From NCBI GenBank assembly GCA_038503075.1, contig JBCAML010000001.1, positions 3,906,001-3,970,000 on the forward strand: a DNA stretch of 64,000 bases, written 5' to 3'. A model generated the notes under the pieces. It did no database searches. It worked only from the letters and a program-made list of their open reading frames with translations, and was not told where the DNA came from. The position numbers and the translations under genes are program-made. The DNA comes from Gyromitra esculenta (Eukaryota > Ascomycota > Pezizomycetes > Pezizales > Discinaceae). Below are positions 12,428-23,542 of the stretch, piece by piece (positions within the stretch are counted from its first letter, which is position 1; every line of letters starts with the position of its first letter).

Positions 12428-13714
12428 CATTTTTCTTTTCTCTGGACAATCTAGTAGACACATAAGGCATGAGTTTTCATCAGACGATATTTCACATACT
12501 GGACACGATTAATGATCAATAGTAAAAGAGAAACAAACTGTAGGTGCCCATGGGAAAGGGCAGAGTGATTACTCGGAGATTTGATTAGAATCCCATTTCT
12601 CTCTCCCTCCGCCCCCGTCCGTCCACCCGTTTGTTCATTTCAACCAGGGCTACAGTGTACAGTACCACGGTAACTCCGACGTCTTCAACGCAACAGAAAC
12701 CAGAAAAGACGCCGGCGGCTATCTGCAAAATATCTCGTTCTAAACGGAGCCATTGCGGAAGAAACAGCCCCTTCCTTTTCCCAAAGCAAAAAAAGCTCAT
12801 TCGTAAATAGGACCTATAAATGACGCTAATAATATGGGAGGTTGAGGTTGAGGTTCCGCACACCGGGATGGGCAAGAAGTAACCCGAGACAAGTGCTCCA
12901 TCTACTAGCTCCATCTACTATTCTTCTACAAAACCCCGGTACCTAATCTGGACACCCAAAAGCCCATTATTCTTAGCACACGCCCAATCCGTCCAGTTCC
13001 CCATGGTAGGATGAGAGAAATTCGGAGAAAGGAGGCCAAGACAGACGGCTACTCCCATCTTCCACCCTGGACAATCTTACCTTACATCAGACTCACGGTC
13101 CTCCTCCTGATCCCCCCCAAAGCGCCTCTTACACAAAAGAGAAGCTGAATAAACGATCCAGAAAGGGCCCTCAAAAAAGTCAATGACGTTCTGCGCTGAT
13201 CTTCGCCCTAAAAAAACCGTTTATTCTCTGATGGGGAAGGGGCCAAACCCATGGTCTTCCCTCTCCACTCGTGAAAAAGTGTAGTTTAAACACCAGTAAG
13301 AAGAAAATGTGAAATAGCGAAGGGGAAAAAAACAAAACAAAAGCAAATACTCCAGCGTCCATACATACAAAAACAAGATCCAAAAAGAAGAAAAGAAAAA
13401 AAAAAACCACCCTCCAAATCGAAGAAAGAAAGAAAAACCACACCCGTAACATAACATCCAGTCAGTATACCAAAGCCGACGATCTCGAAGCCCTCGAAGA
13501 ACACCTTCGAAGAAAGAAAAAAATTGTGTCCCCTCTCACCTTCTTTCCCTTCCCTTCCCTCATCATCATCACCACCATTGCTCTACCATCCTACCGATAA
13601 TTAAAAAAGAAAAAAAAACCACCTCTCCAGAAAAGCCCCAACCCTCTCATATTTTGCACCGCCCCCTCTCTCCATATTGGACCACGCGAAATAAGTTCGA
13701 ACCGATGGTCCGCA

Positions 13715-13782
13715 GAACGAACGAACTAACGAACGAACTAACGAACGAACTCGAGCCGAAAGCGAACGAACGAACGAACAAA
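13715..13782. repeat. GAAC/ACGA tetranucleotide array
   Basis: Imperfect tandem repeats of a 4-bp unit (acga/gaac) with interruptions such as ctaac and ctcgagccgaaag. Confidence 0.85.
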
Positions 13783-15094
13783 CTAGAGGAAGGGGGAGGG
13801 GGGAGGGAAAAAATAGTAATAACCCTCCTCAAAAAAAAAAAAAAAGGGAGTATTGCTGTTCGGTGGGTTGAATGAGTGGATCCAACATCGAGAGAGGGGT
13901 TGGTTGATAAGCTCGCCCTTTTTTCCTCTTTGCTGCTCGCTCTCTTGTTGGACCACCTTATCGTAACACGACATTCAAAAAAAAAACCCCCCTCCTCAAT
14001 ACAAATATATGTGCCAAGAACGGGCTCCATGGGAAAGGGAAGAGAGAGAAAAAAAAAGGTGCAACGCACGTAAAAAAAGAACGTGCCCAAATCCACTGAC
14101 CCATGGACTTTTTCTATCACTAATCAGTTTTATATGAAAGAAAAAAAAAGCAATAGCCCCCTTGGAAAGTGAAGAAGTCGAAAGAAAAGACCCCTCACAA
14201 GGCTCTCTTGCTCTCTGGTCTCGATCTTGAAGTAAGCGAAATAAAATGATTTGTATCTCACAAAGTGTTATTGCGCATGAAGAAATGATTGTTTGGTAGA
14301 ATATTGTTTTTTTTTTTATCCTACTGGAATTGTTTTTGTTTTGTTTGTTGTAAATAGCCGCAAGGTAGTTTTGGCTCTCTCGCTCGCTCTCTCCATTCTG
14401 CACCGCCTGATAAAAAAGTTGAACAAAAGACCGCACGAACGCCAGCTCCAAACCCAGACGCCGCTATATGCAAATGGTAATGAAGAATCTCTGGAAGAAA
14501 AAAAAAAAGAAAACCATAAAGAAATGTAAAAAAAAATCAGAACAAACGAAAAGAAAGCGAAGTAAAAAAAACCCCAAACAAACGAAAAAGAAGAAAAGTA
14601 AGTAATACAAGGCCTCTTTTCAAATATAGACCTAAAAAGCTTCTTGGAAGGAAGTGAAGAAGGGAGAGCATGTCAAAACACCCCTTCCCATATCCACCAC
14701 TGAATCCCAAATCGCCAATGTACCTCAGCGACGATATTGTGGCGTTAATCGGATAGTTTCCAACCCATGCGCCGCTAGAAACCCATAAAAACAGAATACC
14801 CTCTCCTCGTTCGCTCCCGCCCCTGGACAAGTCCCAAATGTTTCCATCTCACTGTTCGCCGTATAATAAAAAAACAAAGCACGCCCAGATGCGCCGTAAA
14901 TACAATGCAGTGAACAAAAATAAATAAGAAAATTCCCCGTTATAGTGATGCAAATGTTAAAAATAAAAGGAAAGAAAGACCAATGAGACCGTACGCTTTT
15001 TTATAAAAGTACAAGGTGTTTTTTTCCGTTTTCTTCGAGGATGTATTAACGTGCGAATATATTTATTCGTTGTAGTGGAGGGTGAGAGAGAGAA

Positions 15095-15131
15095 GTGTGT
15101 GTGTGTGTGTGTGTGTGTGTGATGATGATGA
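15095..15131. repeat. Compound microsatellite (GT)n(GAT)n
   Basis: About 13 GT dinucleotides followed by GATGATGATGA. It lies about 140 bp downstream of the RGS stop codon, probably in that gene's 3' untranslated region. Confidence 0.9.
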
Positions 15132-15271
15132 CAATGTGTAAAAGGTAGGTCGTAGAAAACGGAAAAAACAACCGCTGGATGAGTGAGATGCATGAACAAC
15201 AATGAGATTCGTCGACTTTTTTTTTTCTTTCGTGGTCGCATGAACGGCATGTCGAGGGGTATGGGTTGAAT

Positions 15272-16402
15272 CTAAAAGGTACCGTGCTCTCCCCAGATCT
15301 GTGGACCCTTCTTCTTGGACCACCCAAACTGCTTTCCCAAATTCCCAGTCATCTGAGCCATCTTTTTCCAGCTCTTCTCAGCCTTATCAACAGTCCTGCC
15401 ATGCTTAGGCGAGCTGGTAGCCGAGTACGAGTGGGGAAGCATAGCTTCAGACGTGGGAGGCGTTGTGGGAGGAGTCATCGGGGTGCCGCATGTCGAAGGT
15501 GTTGGTGATGAGGTAAGTGAGTCCTCCATCAGCATCAAGCTGTCACTTCCAACGGATCCCCACGAGCTTGGCCCCATGTTGGCTGAGTGCCTGTGCCATC
15601 CCAAGCTCACGCTGAACGGAGATGAGGCCCTCTGGCTGTGACGCGAAGATCCGGTGGAGTAAGAGTTCGACACGAAATCCAGCATTGGAGGAGGCGAGTT
15701 AGAGTCCCTTTTCCTCTGAAGCATCCGTTCATCGAGGCTTCCACGCATGTACAAGTTATCATCAGAGTTCTGAGCATCCCAGGGACACGATCTCCCACAA
15801 TTAGCCTGCTGCTGGCAATCACTAATGAACGGCATCAGGACGCTCTCCTGCATCAGCTCATAGACGATGTTTACTGCTGGGTCGAGTGATTCTGGAGGTG
15901 GAGGAGTTCGGTGGTTTGGGATCGACAAAATTTTGTTGCGAATGGAGCACGGCAAGTTTACTTCTCGAGGCCCATTGGGCACAATGTAAGCATCCAATAA
16001 TCTCTGCCACAGCATTCGCACGAAAGCACATCCTTCGTTTTCAGGTGTTAGGGGAGCCTCGTTGCCAGCTATCGAATTGAAGTGTTTCCTGTAGCGTCCG
16101 GCATCCATTGTAAATTCCAAAGTCTCCAGACAGTGGTTTTGCGAAAGATAGGCCATGAACGCGCTCAATGTGTACGGGGCAGGAGCAGTGTTGGATAAAA
16201 CTTCAGATAACGATGGTCGCTTCACACAGTATGGACCTTGGACATAACCCGAGCTCAACGGACGATTGCTGCAACTGCTGGACATACGTTCATCATCTGT
16301 GTCAGGTTCTGGTGAAGGGGTAGTTCGGTTTGCTGGTGAAGTTTCGCGAGAAGAGAGAGAAAGGTTCAATGAAGGCGGGCGTCGTGATCGTCGACCAGAC
16401 AT
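15272..16402 (-). CDS. RGS-domain regulator of G-protein signalling
   Basis: A single-exon gene of 376 aa. RGS proteins stimulate GTP hydrolysis by heterotrimeric G-alpha subunits and so switch off receptor signalling at the membrane. The start chosen is the ATG of MSGRRSRRPP. The frame is open 66 codons further upstream, but that part looks like untranslated leader (Pro/Ser/His-rich, CACC repeats). Residues 1-60 are a Ser/Pro-rich basic N-terminus. The RGS helical domain runs from about 62 (RPSLSEVLSNTAPAPYTL) to about 200, with conserved FMAYLSQNHCLETLEF and a C-terminal helix ending near VLMPFISDC. Residues 220-376 are a Ser/Thr/Pro-rich tail with many TP/SP sites, ending in a basic patch (WKKMAQ...GWSKKK). 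The size and isolated RGS domain without DEP repeats distinguish it from FlbA/Sst2. It resembles small RgsA-like fungal RGS proteins; the exact subclass is uncertain. Confidence 0.85.
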   Translation of the reverse strand: MSGRRSRRPPSLNLSLSSRETSPANRTTPSPEPDTDDERMSSSCSNRPLSSGYVQGPYCVKRPSLSEVLSNTAPAPYTLSAFMAYLSQNHCLETLEFTMDAGRYRKHFNSIAGNEAPLTPENEGCAFVRMLWQRLLDAYIVPNGPREVNLPCSIRNKILSIPNHRTPPPPESLDPAVNIVYELMQESVLMPFISDCQQQANCGRSCPWDAQNSDDNLYMRGSLDERMLQRKRDSNSPPPMLDFVSNSYSTGSSRHSQRASSPFSVSLGWHRHSANMGPSSWGSVGSDSLMLMEDSLTSSPTPSTCGTPMTPPTTPPTSEAMLPHSYSATSSPKHGRTVDKAEKSWKKMAQMTGNLGKQFGWSKKKGPQIWGEHGTF

Positions 16403-19400
16403 ATTGAAAGGTTGTGGGGGGTGAGGAACGGTTGGAATTAGAACACTATTAATGTATTGAGAACCACCACGAGTTGAAACGAGAGACAGTATAGGATGGA
16501 AGTGGTGGCTGAAGATATTTGTCGATCTGGGAGGGGGGGTCAAGGAGCAGAGTGTATGGAAGACAGATTGAGAGACGTGGGGAGACTGCGCTAAATACAA
16601 GTGTTAGAGAAAGGCATCGGGCAATGTATGGAATGTCACTTCGGAGGCCCACCTTTCTGCGGGTGTTGATGATAGATAAGGGGGGGGGAGTGTATGTAGT
16701 AATATGTACGAGGGAAGGACTGGGGAGGGGAGGCGTGTGTGTGCTATATGTGTGTGTGGGAGAGAGCGTAAGAGTGTCCGTGTCCGGTTGGGCTGGTGGA
16801 ATGTCTGAGGAGGGAGGGGATGGTGATGAATAATAATGAATTGCCAGTGATGATGCCTGTTCACGCTATTCCTCTCCTTCCTTCCTGTTGGACCAGGACC
16901 CAGAAGCAGAATCTGCAAGCAAGCAGCACCTGGACAGAAATAACAATGTGGGCGAGACTAGAAAAGATTTCTGGGAACCAGATCTCTCTCGTCTCGTCCT
17001 CTTCTGCTTTTCCTTTTCTTTCGATGATGGAAAATCACCAAGTGCGTCTTCCCGAACACGCCTACCCCTTGATGGCCACTGAGTAAAATAGGTAGTTCAA
17101 TAGATAAATGAACAATTAAATAAATAATAAAAACAAAAAAAAGGCTGCAGCTGAAGCTATCGGCAGGCTGCGACTCTCTCGGGAGGCAACATTAATAGCA
17201 CTGGGCCTGAGATGATACGACAACGCTTTCGAGGAAGGTAGACAGAAGTATCGAGGAAGGGGCAATGGAAGAATGAGAAGCAGCAACAACGGCAAGCAGG
17301 AAAAACAAATTGGAGGTGGGCTCAAGCTGCCCTAAACAGATCCTCCGACGGTGGCAAGCGAACAGGAAAAAATGTAGGGACGCTAGGTAATTCGTGTGGT
17401 GTGTGAGGATGCGTGTGAGCGAGCGAGTGAGTGCGTGAGTGAGCAAAAAGATGTGGTTGAGACTCGTCGCTATGATGACTGGCTGAGTACCACGACCACC
17501 ACCCACAACCATCACTACAATCCCCACCACCCTAGCAGGCTCTGGCACGGAGGGGCTTGTCCTCTGAATGTGCAGATTGGGGGTCTGGACGCATGTATAT
17601 GATCTTGGTACAAAATACGACACGAACCTTGAACCCCATCCCTGCTGTGATTCGGGCGAACGAGGGGAGGGGAGTGGTGATTCCCTCTGTGAGCTGGATG
17701 GATTCGGCCAGCTGCGGTAACTCACGCGAAGACAGTAAAGACTTTCGTGGTGAGACGGTACAGAACCTGGATTGACCTGATCGTTTTGGGGATGGCGCCG
17801 TTTTTCGCAAGGGCTGGGAGGAAGCTAGTGATGCTGATGGGGCTGGCCGTTGTCCGTCAATGGGTTTAATCCAAAACAGTTCCCAAGCGCCGTTGCACAA
17901 AGTTGTCTGATCTCGAAGGACGAAGACGTCGGAAATCGCCAGATGGTGGTGGTGTGTGTCCTTGATGGGAAAAAAGGTCACGCCGCAAACGGGGAAAACC
18001 GTTCAAGAAGGCCCATTCAAATCACTATCAACTGGTAAAATGGAAAAAGTGGTAAAACGCATTTTCTCCACTCCATCCGAAGTCACGCCCCGCCGAGTCA
18101 AGGAGTCCGAAGAGGTTACCTGCATCAAGTGGGCGTTTTTGCGATACGTGGGCAACCCACGAAGGAGAGAAGACCGACTCGAGATGAATAATTACGCGCA
18201 AACTCCCTAGACTGTTGTGGATACCATCGAGGATGGAGAAGGGAGAGAGAGGTCCACTTTCGCAGCTAGACAGGGTCCAGGAATCTCGCGTCCGAGTTGG
18301 ACACAAATACAGTCTAGTCCTACATACACTCTTTTTTTTATTCGCGAACGGCAATTTTCTCCAACTCTAGAAAGGCGTGGTTGATGGGGGGTTTCCCGCT
18401 TCCTCTTCGGCTGTGCCGTACCCGTATCATGTCGCGCTTCAACCTTTCAATGCTCAACCCTTCAACAAGAAGGACTCAAAGAAAATTCAGGAACTCGTGG
18501 TCCGGTGAGAAAGATCATCACGCGAAGTCAGCGTCTTACCACGGTTTCACCAGTGGCTGGTGAGCACTACGAGTAAGGTATCTTTCGTTCTCCATTCCCA
18601 TAAGAGAGAGCGATTACCCTATGGGATGTGGTGCGTCTACGCTACCTAAGTCTTGCAGCGTCCATGCAGCACGTGTTGGGATGTTTCCCCCTGCAATTCA
18701 CACCACCCCCTGTATTATTTGTGTTGCCGCAAGAAGAGGGGAAAATTATGATGTGCTGATGTGATGTGATGTGATGTGATGTGATAGGAGGGAGCCGAAA
18801 ACTGAGGAAGAAGAAGACGTAAGAAGCCGGCATGGAAGCATGTTCTGGGGGGGGGGCAAAGTCCCCTTTCAGGCATTCAACTAACCGCTCGCGAACTGGG
18901 CCAAGCCGCATGGACAGGGGAGCGATAAAGCGGAGAAGGAAAGGAACAAGAGGTCCTGTCCTGACGGGGGCTTGACTAAACCTAAAACGTGAGCTGACTC
19001 GAGAGGGTAGCTAGCTCCCACCACGACGTCAGGCTGTTGGTTCTGGCTCCGCAGTTAGCCATGGATGGCTGATGCCGGTCTTGAAGGCCCTGGGGCGAAT
19101 CATCGTCTCGGCCAACCCTCCGGTTCAAGGAAATCCCCCATTGACACAGTCGGAGCGAGGGGTCATTGTGGCACTTGCCCGTCTTCGGATGAGACTGCCA
19201 ATACGCGTTAGAGCGGGGACTTGGCCAATTACGCAACTGGGTCAGGTTGTTCCATCAGTCTTCCACGGCCCTTCCAGAAGACCGCTGATCATTCAACCTT
19301 TTCCCTTGGCAGGGACTAGCCACACCGCTTGGCCAGCCGTCATTCGCCCATCATGCGAAAAACGCAACTCAACAGCAGAGTCAAAACAACCAGTCGTGCT

Positions 19401-19663
19401 CGTAGTCTACTCTACGCTGCACGTGCTCGCGAGACCTTCTGAAATCGTCATCTCCCTCCTTTGTTCACCCCAATCACCCTTCGAAAAAAAGATTAACTGT
19501 ACCATGTGCTCGCCCATGTGGTGAGATGCATACGACTGCATTGCCCAGATCCCACTCAATTAAACTTTCTAAATCCTCTGTGCCTTTGTCATTTCGATAC
19601 ACCGAGTAAGCCCTAAGCAAAATAACAATCATACATCTAAACAGAAAACACTAAACGAAACTC
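16403..19663. other. Intergenic between RGS and RUS genes
   Basis: Contains the presumed promoter and leader of the RGS gene (16403 to about 16900, minus strand, CACC/CCTCC-rich on the coding strand) and the 3' flank of the RUS gene. A GAGC/GTGA-rich stretch lies at 17405-17447 and a pentanucleotide repeat at 18757-18785. Open frames on both strands at 17190-17980 and 19070-19520 lack recognisable domains. No gene is supported. Confidence 0.4.
18757..18785. repeat. (TGATG)n microsatellite
   Basis: Roughly five tandem copies of the 5-bp unit gatgt. Confidence 0.85.
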
Positions 19664-22305
19664 TCAAATGGTCTTCTTTGCCTCCTCCAATCTAATTTCA
19701 GCTTTGTCTTTCCCTGCACCGGAGATCTTCACCGAGCATATGCCAACCCGATACCCAGGCTTTGTCTCCAGGGCTGCCGTACCCAGGTCCCATCCCACCG
19801 CCCCCAGCCGCTCAACTGTGTTCCTGAAGGACATGCCTAGATCGTTCAAAGTTGTTTCCAGAATCCTCAGCAACGCCTCCGCGGATGGTTGTTGTTGCTG
19901 TCGTACTTGCAATTTGCCGTCATCGCCATATTTTACCGTTTGCCGGTGGCGAATCTCTTTAGCCACAAAGAGGGCGTGCACCCAGGCCTTCAATTGTTCC
20001 TCCGGCGTTATGCCATCTCTGAGACAGATCGTGACCCACTGCTCTCGTGAATCGTACCATAACAAATGCTTCTCGTTCTGGAAAACTTTGGCGATATCGT
20101 TCACGCTGACGATACCACTACCCGGAACTACGACCCCCCCAGTCTCCGTTGGCGGTGGAGCGCTGTAGGCGCTGTTATTGAGAGATTTGACAAAGTCAGA
20201 TAACCCAACACCGATTCTCGCGTACCCGAGGATTTCCGATTCTCGCCATCGGAGCACCCCGTCCTTCTCGAATATCCGCTCGAGTTTCGCAGCCTGCGTC
20301 GGCGTCACGATCGCGCCACTTTCGCTAAGCGTCGAAAAGACAATATTGGCACGCTGGCGGTTCAGCGTTCGAAGCGCGACACTGTTGACAGCTTTGAAGT
20401 TGGTGCCTAGGTGTACCGCCAGGAGAAGCGTTAAGGATACCCATGTCGCCCGCGTGGAGGTGATATGCGATACGACAAAGCTGCCAGCCTGTAGTTTTGA
20501 GCCGCGAAGCAGCTTACCATCAGCACATCTTGACTCCAGGATGTATGACGGGATTATTGCGGCTCTTCCGCTCGCATGGGTAATGAAAAAAAAGAAACGA
20601 TAGCGGAAGAGAAAAAGAAAAACCGAATCTCATGCAGGGAACAAAAAAGCAAAACATGCCACGGTCATCCTTTCCCAAAGCGCGTGAAGCACAACCCAGA
20701 CCCCAGGAACAGCACAACAAACAAACGAAATAAAAATAAAACCAGCGCAAATGATGGAAATCCGGAGCTGAAACGGAAAGCACGCAACTCACCAACATCC
20801 CCATTAAACCAATCACGGTTTCCTGACTCGAATCCTAGAATAGATAAAATAAGGGGCGGGCTCATCTCAGCATAATGATCATAGAGTAGAAACCGACGCC
20901 TGTACATGCTACGCCCCGCAAGTACTTGCCTTCGCATTCAACTCCCCAACGTTTCCCGATCTCGCAAAGTGCACAGATAAGCTCGCTTTGGAGCCGCCTC
21001 CCGCCACACCACATGCCGCACGCAACGAGCCTGAGAGGCACAGCATGGCGATCTTGATGGGCTTTGGAAACGCTGGCGACAAACAATCCAGTATCATGGC
21101 TGAGTCGTTGAACACGTCTGCTGCCAGTCGATACTTTTTACATTCTGCCTCCAAGGCAATTCCGAATCTGTATGCGAACAAGATGGTAGCGAGGCGGCTT
21201 ACGCTGTCTGTATTGTATAGCCCCCAATCAACAGCCCGCCCGAGTCGTCATCATCATCTTTGCCTCCCGGGCGTAGTCAAACCGCCCGTTGGAATACAAA
21301 TCTTACCTTGAATAATCGTAAGCAAAAGCGCGGCTGTAGCGGAAGCGTTTGCATCTCTTTATTTTTTTGCCCTTCCCCCCTCGAACCAAAACACGGGTTG
21401 GGAAATGTTGTCAGTGTTCCAAAACATCCTCTAACTTTTGCAGCTAGTAAAATAAAATAAAATAAAGCGGCAATAACTACCCGACTCCGAATCCTAATTG
21501 TTTACAATTAAATAAATAAATGATGCTCTCCGCCAAAAAGCGGTATGTTCCAGAAAGAAAGAAAAAGATTTCATCCGAAACCCAGATGGAAGGAAGGGGG
21601 GGAGGCTCGAACCCTGAAGAACTGCCCGGGATGTCAAAAGACCAGCAATGGACGAGGAAAATGCTTGCAACGAGTCCTGGCGGCAGACGCGGGTTTTAGT
21701 TTTTTATTTTTATTTTTCCGGAACTCAAACGGTTTCTCCATCTCTTAGCGGGAAAAGAGAGGAGTGAGGGGAGGGGGTCTCACATAGATTTGATATCTAA
21801 TTCAGGGACCCCCGATGAAATTAACCACAGTTAGCGATCTCCACCTTATGTAGATTAGATACAATCCCAGTTTGTTTTTTTTGAACCGAGAATAAGCTTT
21901 TAGAGTACCTTGAAGTGGGGTGATGGGGGGGGGGAACATGTGGAGAAAAAGAGATACTAGTAGCTTTTTTCTCCCACCACGGGTATCTTTCTAGTTAGGA
22001 AATAGAGAGAGATAGTGTACGAACCCAACGTAATCATCAGTCACGCTAGCTGGGAATCCTGCTGGCAGGAAGACGTTAAGGATTCTCTGAACGTAGGGCA
22101 CCTTATTCTCCGGTATCTACAAACTCCGCCCATTTCCCGTCAGGCCAGCGGTCAAAGCGACCCACCCCCGTTGCCAGAGTTCTAGAGCTCAGAAACTCAC
22201 AGCAATGTTGATTCGTCCGCCGGTCGGGGCTTCGGTGATGACAGCTGTGATATTTCCGGATTCGTCACGTTCAGTGAGCTCGAGGGCGTGAGAGACGCGA
22301 TCCAT
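19664..22305 (-). CDS. RUS/DUF647 family protein, nine exons
   Basis: A homologue of the root-UVB-sensitive family (DUF647; human RUSF1), membrane-associated proteins linked in plants to vitamin B6 homeostasis; the fungal role is unknown. Exons in coding order: 22201-22305, 22025-22101, 21784-21796, 21613-21676, 21481-21493, 21307-21356, 20930-21207, 20793-20834, 19664-20488. They total 1467 nt (488 aa) and all phases close. Family signatures fall across the junctions: VFLPAGFPASV, DDYVG+YQIY+DSLQAF, TSRAVLQ+GFGVG+DANASATAA, ATILFAYRFG, YRLAADVFND, HFARSGNVGELNAK+DSSQETV, AVHLGTNFKAV, TLNRQRANIVFS. Two exons are only 13 nt long and the seventh intron is GC-AG; both are forced by these motifs. 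The start is the first ATG before ALELTERDESG, immediately 3' of a microsatellite. The last 275 codons are one exon, including LLWYDSREQWVTICL. The family call is firm; the first exon is least certain. Confidence 0.88.
20489..20792 (-). other. RUS gene intron 8 (304 nt)
   Basis: Donor GTGAGT after ...GLMGML, acceptor ACTACAG before AGSFVVS, phase 0. Reading through instead of splicing would interrupt the conserved transition into the ATWVSLTLLLAVHL helix. It is the longest intron of the gene. Confidence 0.7.
20835..20929 (-). other. GC-AG intron in the RUS gene
   Basis: The exon ends AAT GCG AAG and the intron begins GCAAGT, matching the GC-AG donor consensus AAG|GCAAGT. It ends TTCTAG before GAT TCG AGT CAG. 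Splicing gives ...ELNAK|DSSQETV..., the conserved AKDSSQET motif of the RUS family. The nearby GT (5 nt into the intron) would change frame and destroy this motif. Length is 95 nt, phase 0. Confidence 0.82.
21481..21493 (-). other. 13-nt micro-exon (GFGVG)
   Basis: Sequence GATTCGGAGTCGG between acceptor AATTAG and donor GTAGTT. It enters in phase 1 and leaves in phase 2, so joining supplies the GFGVG core of the conserved LQG-(x)-GVGD motif. The next acceptor (AAATAAAG|A) is weak in pyrimidines but is the one that keeps frame and restores the GVGD aspartate. Confidence 0.75.
21784..21796 (-). other. 13-nt micro-exon (YQIY)
   Basis: Sequence ATATCAAATCTAT between acceptor AATTAG and donor GTGAGA. 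It joins GG from exon 2 to give G-YQIY and then DSLQAF in phase 0, reconstituting the family motif DDYxGYQxYDSLQAF. Without it, four conserved residues are missing and the frame is lost. Confidence 0.78.
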
Positions 22306-22372
22306 CTGTCTGTCTGTGTCTGCGTGTGTACGTGTCTGCGTGTGTGTGTGTAGGTGTAGGTATAGGTGTAGG
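22306..22372. repeat. GT/TGTC and GTAG-rich imperfect microsatellite
   Basis: Imperfect tgtc, tgtg and taggtg repeats begin directly next to the RUS start codon (ATG complement at 22303-22305). Confidence 0.8.
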
Positions 22373-22507
22373 TGTAGTAACAACTAGAAAAAACGAAGTT
22401 ACGCAGTCGCGAATTTCGTATGTACGTGTTATTTCCAGAGGTGGGTGGGGTATAGCAGACGGAGATGGGTCTGGTCTAGCCGGTTTCTTCTGCGAGGGCA
22501 AGGTCGC

Positions 22508-22538
22508 GATGGATGGATGGATGGATGGATGGATGGAT
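22508..22538. repeat. (GGAT)n microsatellite
   Basis: About seven tandem GGAT units, followed at 22549-22565 by a short CACG repeat. Confidence 0.9.
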
Positions 22539-22633
22539 AGCAGACACATGCACGCACGCACGCACAGACCAAGTTCCCTCCTTCGAGTCTGGACCAATCA
22601 GCCCAATCAATGGTGGAACAATCAATCCAACCC

Positions 22634-22654
22634 CACATCACATCACATCACATC
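22634..22654. repeat. (CATCA)n microsatellite
   Basis: About four copies of a catca unit; its complement resembles the gatgt unit of the array at 18757-18785. Confidence 0.75.
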
Positions 22655-22828
22655 CGCTCCACTGCGCTGCACATGCCATCGACGTCAGTCGGTCTGGCTA
22701 TCGTGGATGCGGCGCGCAGATAGGGGCGTTAACGTTGTTGATAGACAGATTAGATTGATGGGTTACGGATAGCTATCTGAAATAGCAAAGTCTGTCTTGT
22801 CACCTTGTGAGTTCTGATCTACCGCGGG

Positions 22829-22881
22829 CCTGTCTGTCTGTCTGTCTGTACGTCTGTCTGTATGTCTATCTGTCTGTATGT
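22829..22881. repeat. (TGTC)n imperfect microsatellite
   Basis: Tandem ctgt units with tacg, tatg and tatc variants over about 50 bp. Confidence 0.9.
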
Positions 22882-23226
22882 CGTGGCCTTATCTCCCGCC
22901 TACGTAGGTACTGTGGTTTCAGTTGGTGTTTGAATACGGTTGGTTTTTTTTCCTATTGGCCTTTTTACTTATTTGTCTGGTATACAGTATACGATAAGAA
23001 CCGTCAGGAAAAGAAAGACTTGAGCCCAGAAATAAAACCCCCGCTGAGTCCAAACAGAAACCCTACTGTGGTGACAAAAGAAATAAGTACCCCCCCCTCC
23101 CCAATGGCCATAAACGCTATGAAAAAAAGAATCCAAAAAAAAAATAAAGAGGTAGAGAAAAGAAAGTCCACAATCAAACAACGCGCCAGAAAAAAACCCG
23201 AGAATTGTTTTTTGTTTAGCCCCCTC

Positions 23227-23256
23227 CCAGACCAGACCAGACCAGACCAGACCAGA
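23227..23256. repeat. (CCAGA)n microsatellite
   Basis: About six copies of the pentamer ccaga. Confidence 0.9.
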
Positions 23257-23462
23257 AAGAAAAGTAGAAGAAGAAGAAAAAAGAAACCCATTATCTTTGT
23301 ACCAGGTATTGGCTTTCGCTTTTCTGTCGCGCAAGAGAGTAGCCTCCCCCTCCTACGGTCCAACCCTTCATTCAGCTGAAACCATTGACATAAACCCGTA
23401 TAAGAAAACCCTTTTTAGTCACCCTCTCTCCGTCTCCGTCTTTGCATATATATTCGTACAAC

Positions 23463-23490
23463 CCGCACCGCACCGCACCGCACCGCACCA
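23463..23490. repeat. (CACCG)n microsatellite
   Basis: About five copies of the pentamer caccg, about 50 bp from the KGD4 stop codon. Confidence 0.85.
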
Positions 23491-23542
23491 GACCAATTCC
23501 ATATTACCCCTCCCCCCAAGAATTACTTTTTTTCTTAACCCT

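Larger units (their letters stand above)
7748..15271. other. 7.5-kb spacer without recognisable gene
   Basis: Many short open frames but none with a domain I recognise. The left half (7.75-12.5 kb) is mixed sequence with A and T homopolymers; it contains one copy of a 29-bp dispersed motif (8514-8542), a TACATGTA (8729-8736) and an 80-bp MITE (12346-12425). From 12.6 to 15.2 kb the + strand is strongly A/purine-rich, with AAAGAAAG tracts, a GAAC tetranucleotide array and a GT microsatellite. That purine-rich part lies 3' of the RGS gene and may include its untranslated tail. Confidence 0.45.
22306..23542. other. RUS promoter region crowded with microsatellites
   Basis: This spacer separates two minus-strand genes, the stop of KGD4 and the start of RUS. 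It contains at least six separate short tandem arrays listed individually. No protein-coding feature is supported; the long open frames reported by translation of this stretch are repeat products. Confidence 0.6.

Noticed and set aside
13180..14530. Several overlapping minus- and plus-strand ORFs of 60-157 aa
   Set aside because: Translations are Phe/Ser/Lys-rich products of poly-purine and tetranucleotide tracts with no domain; overlapping frames on both strands are open only because of low complexity.
16403..16600. N-terminal extension of the RGS ORF by 66 codons
   Set aside because: The sequence is promoter/leader-like and has no similarity to RGS proteins; MSGRRSRRP gives a natural start.
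20762..20792. Short 26-nt GTGAGT...TTTCAG intron candidate in the RUS gene
   Set aside because: Too short for a spliceosomal intron and the joined frame does not give the conserved AGSFVVSH...ATW sequence; the 304-nt intron does.
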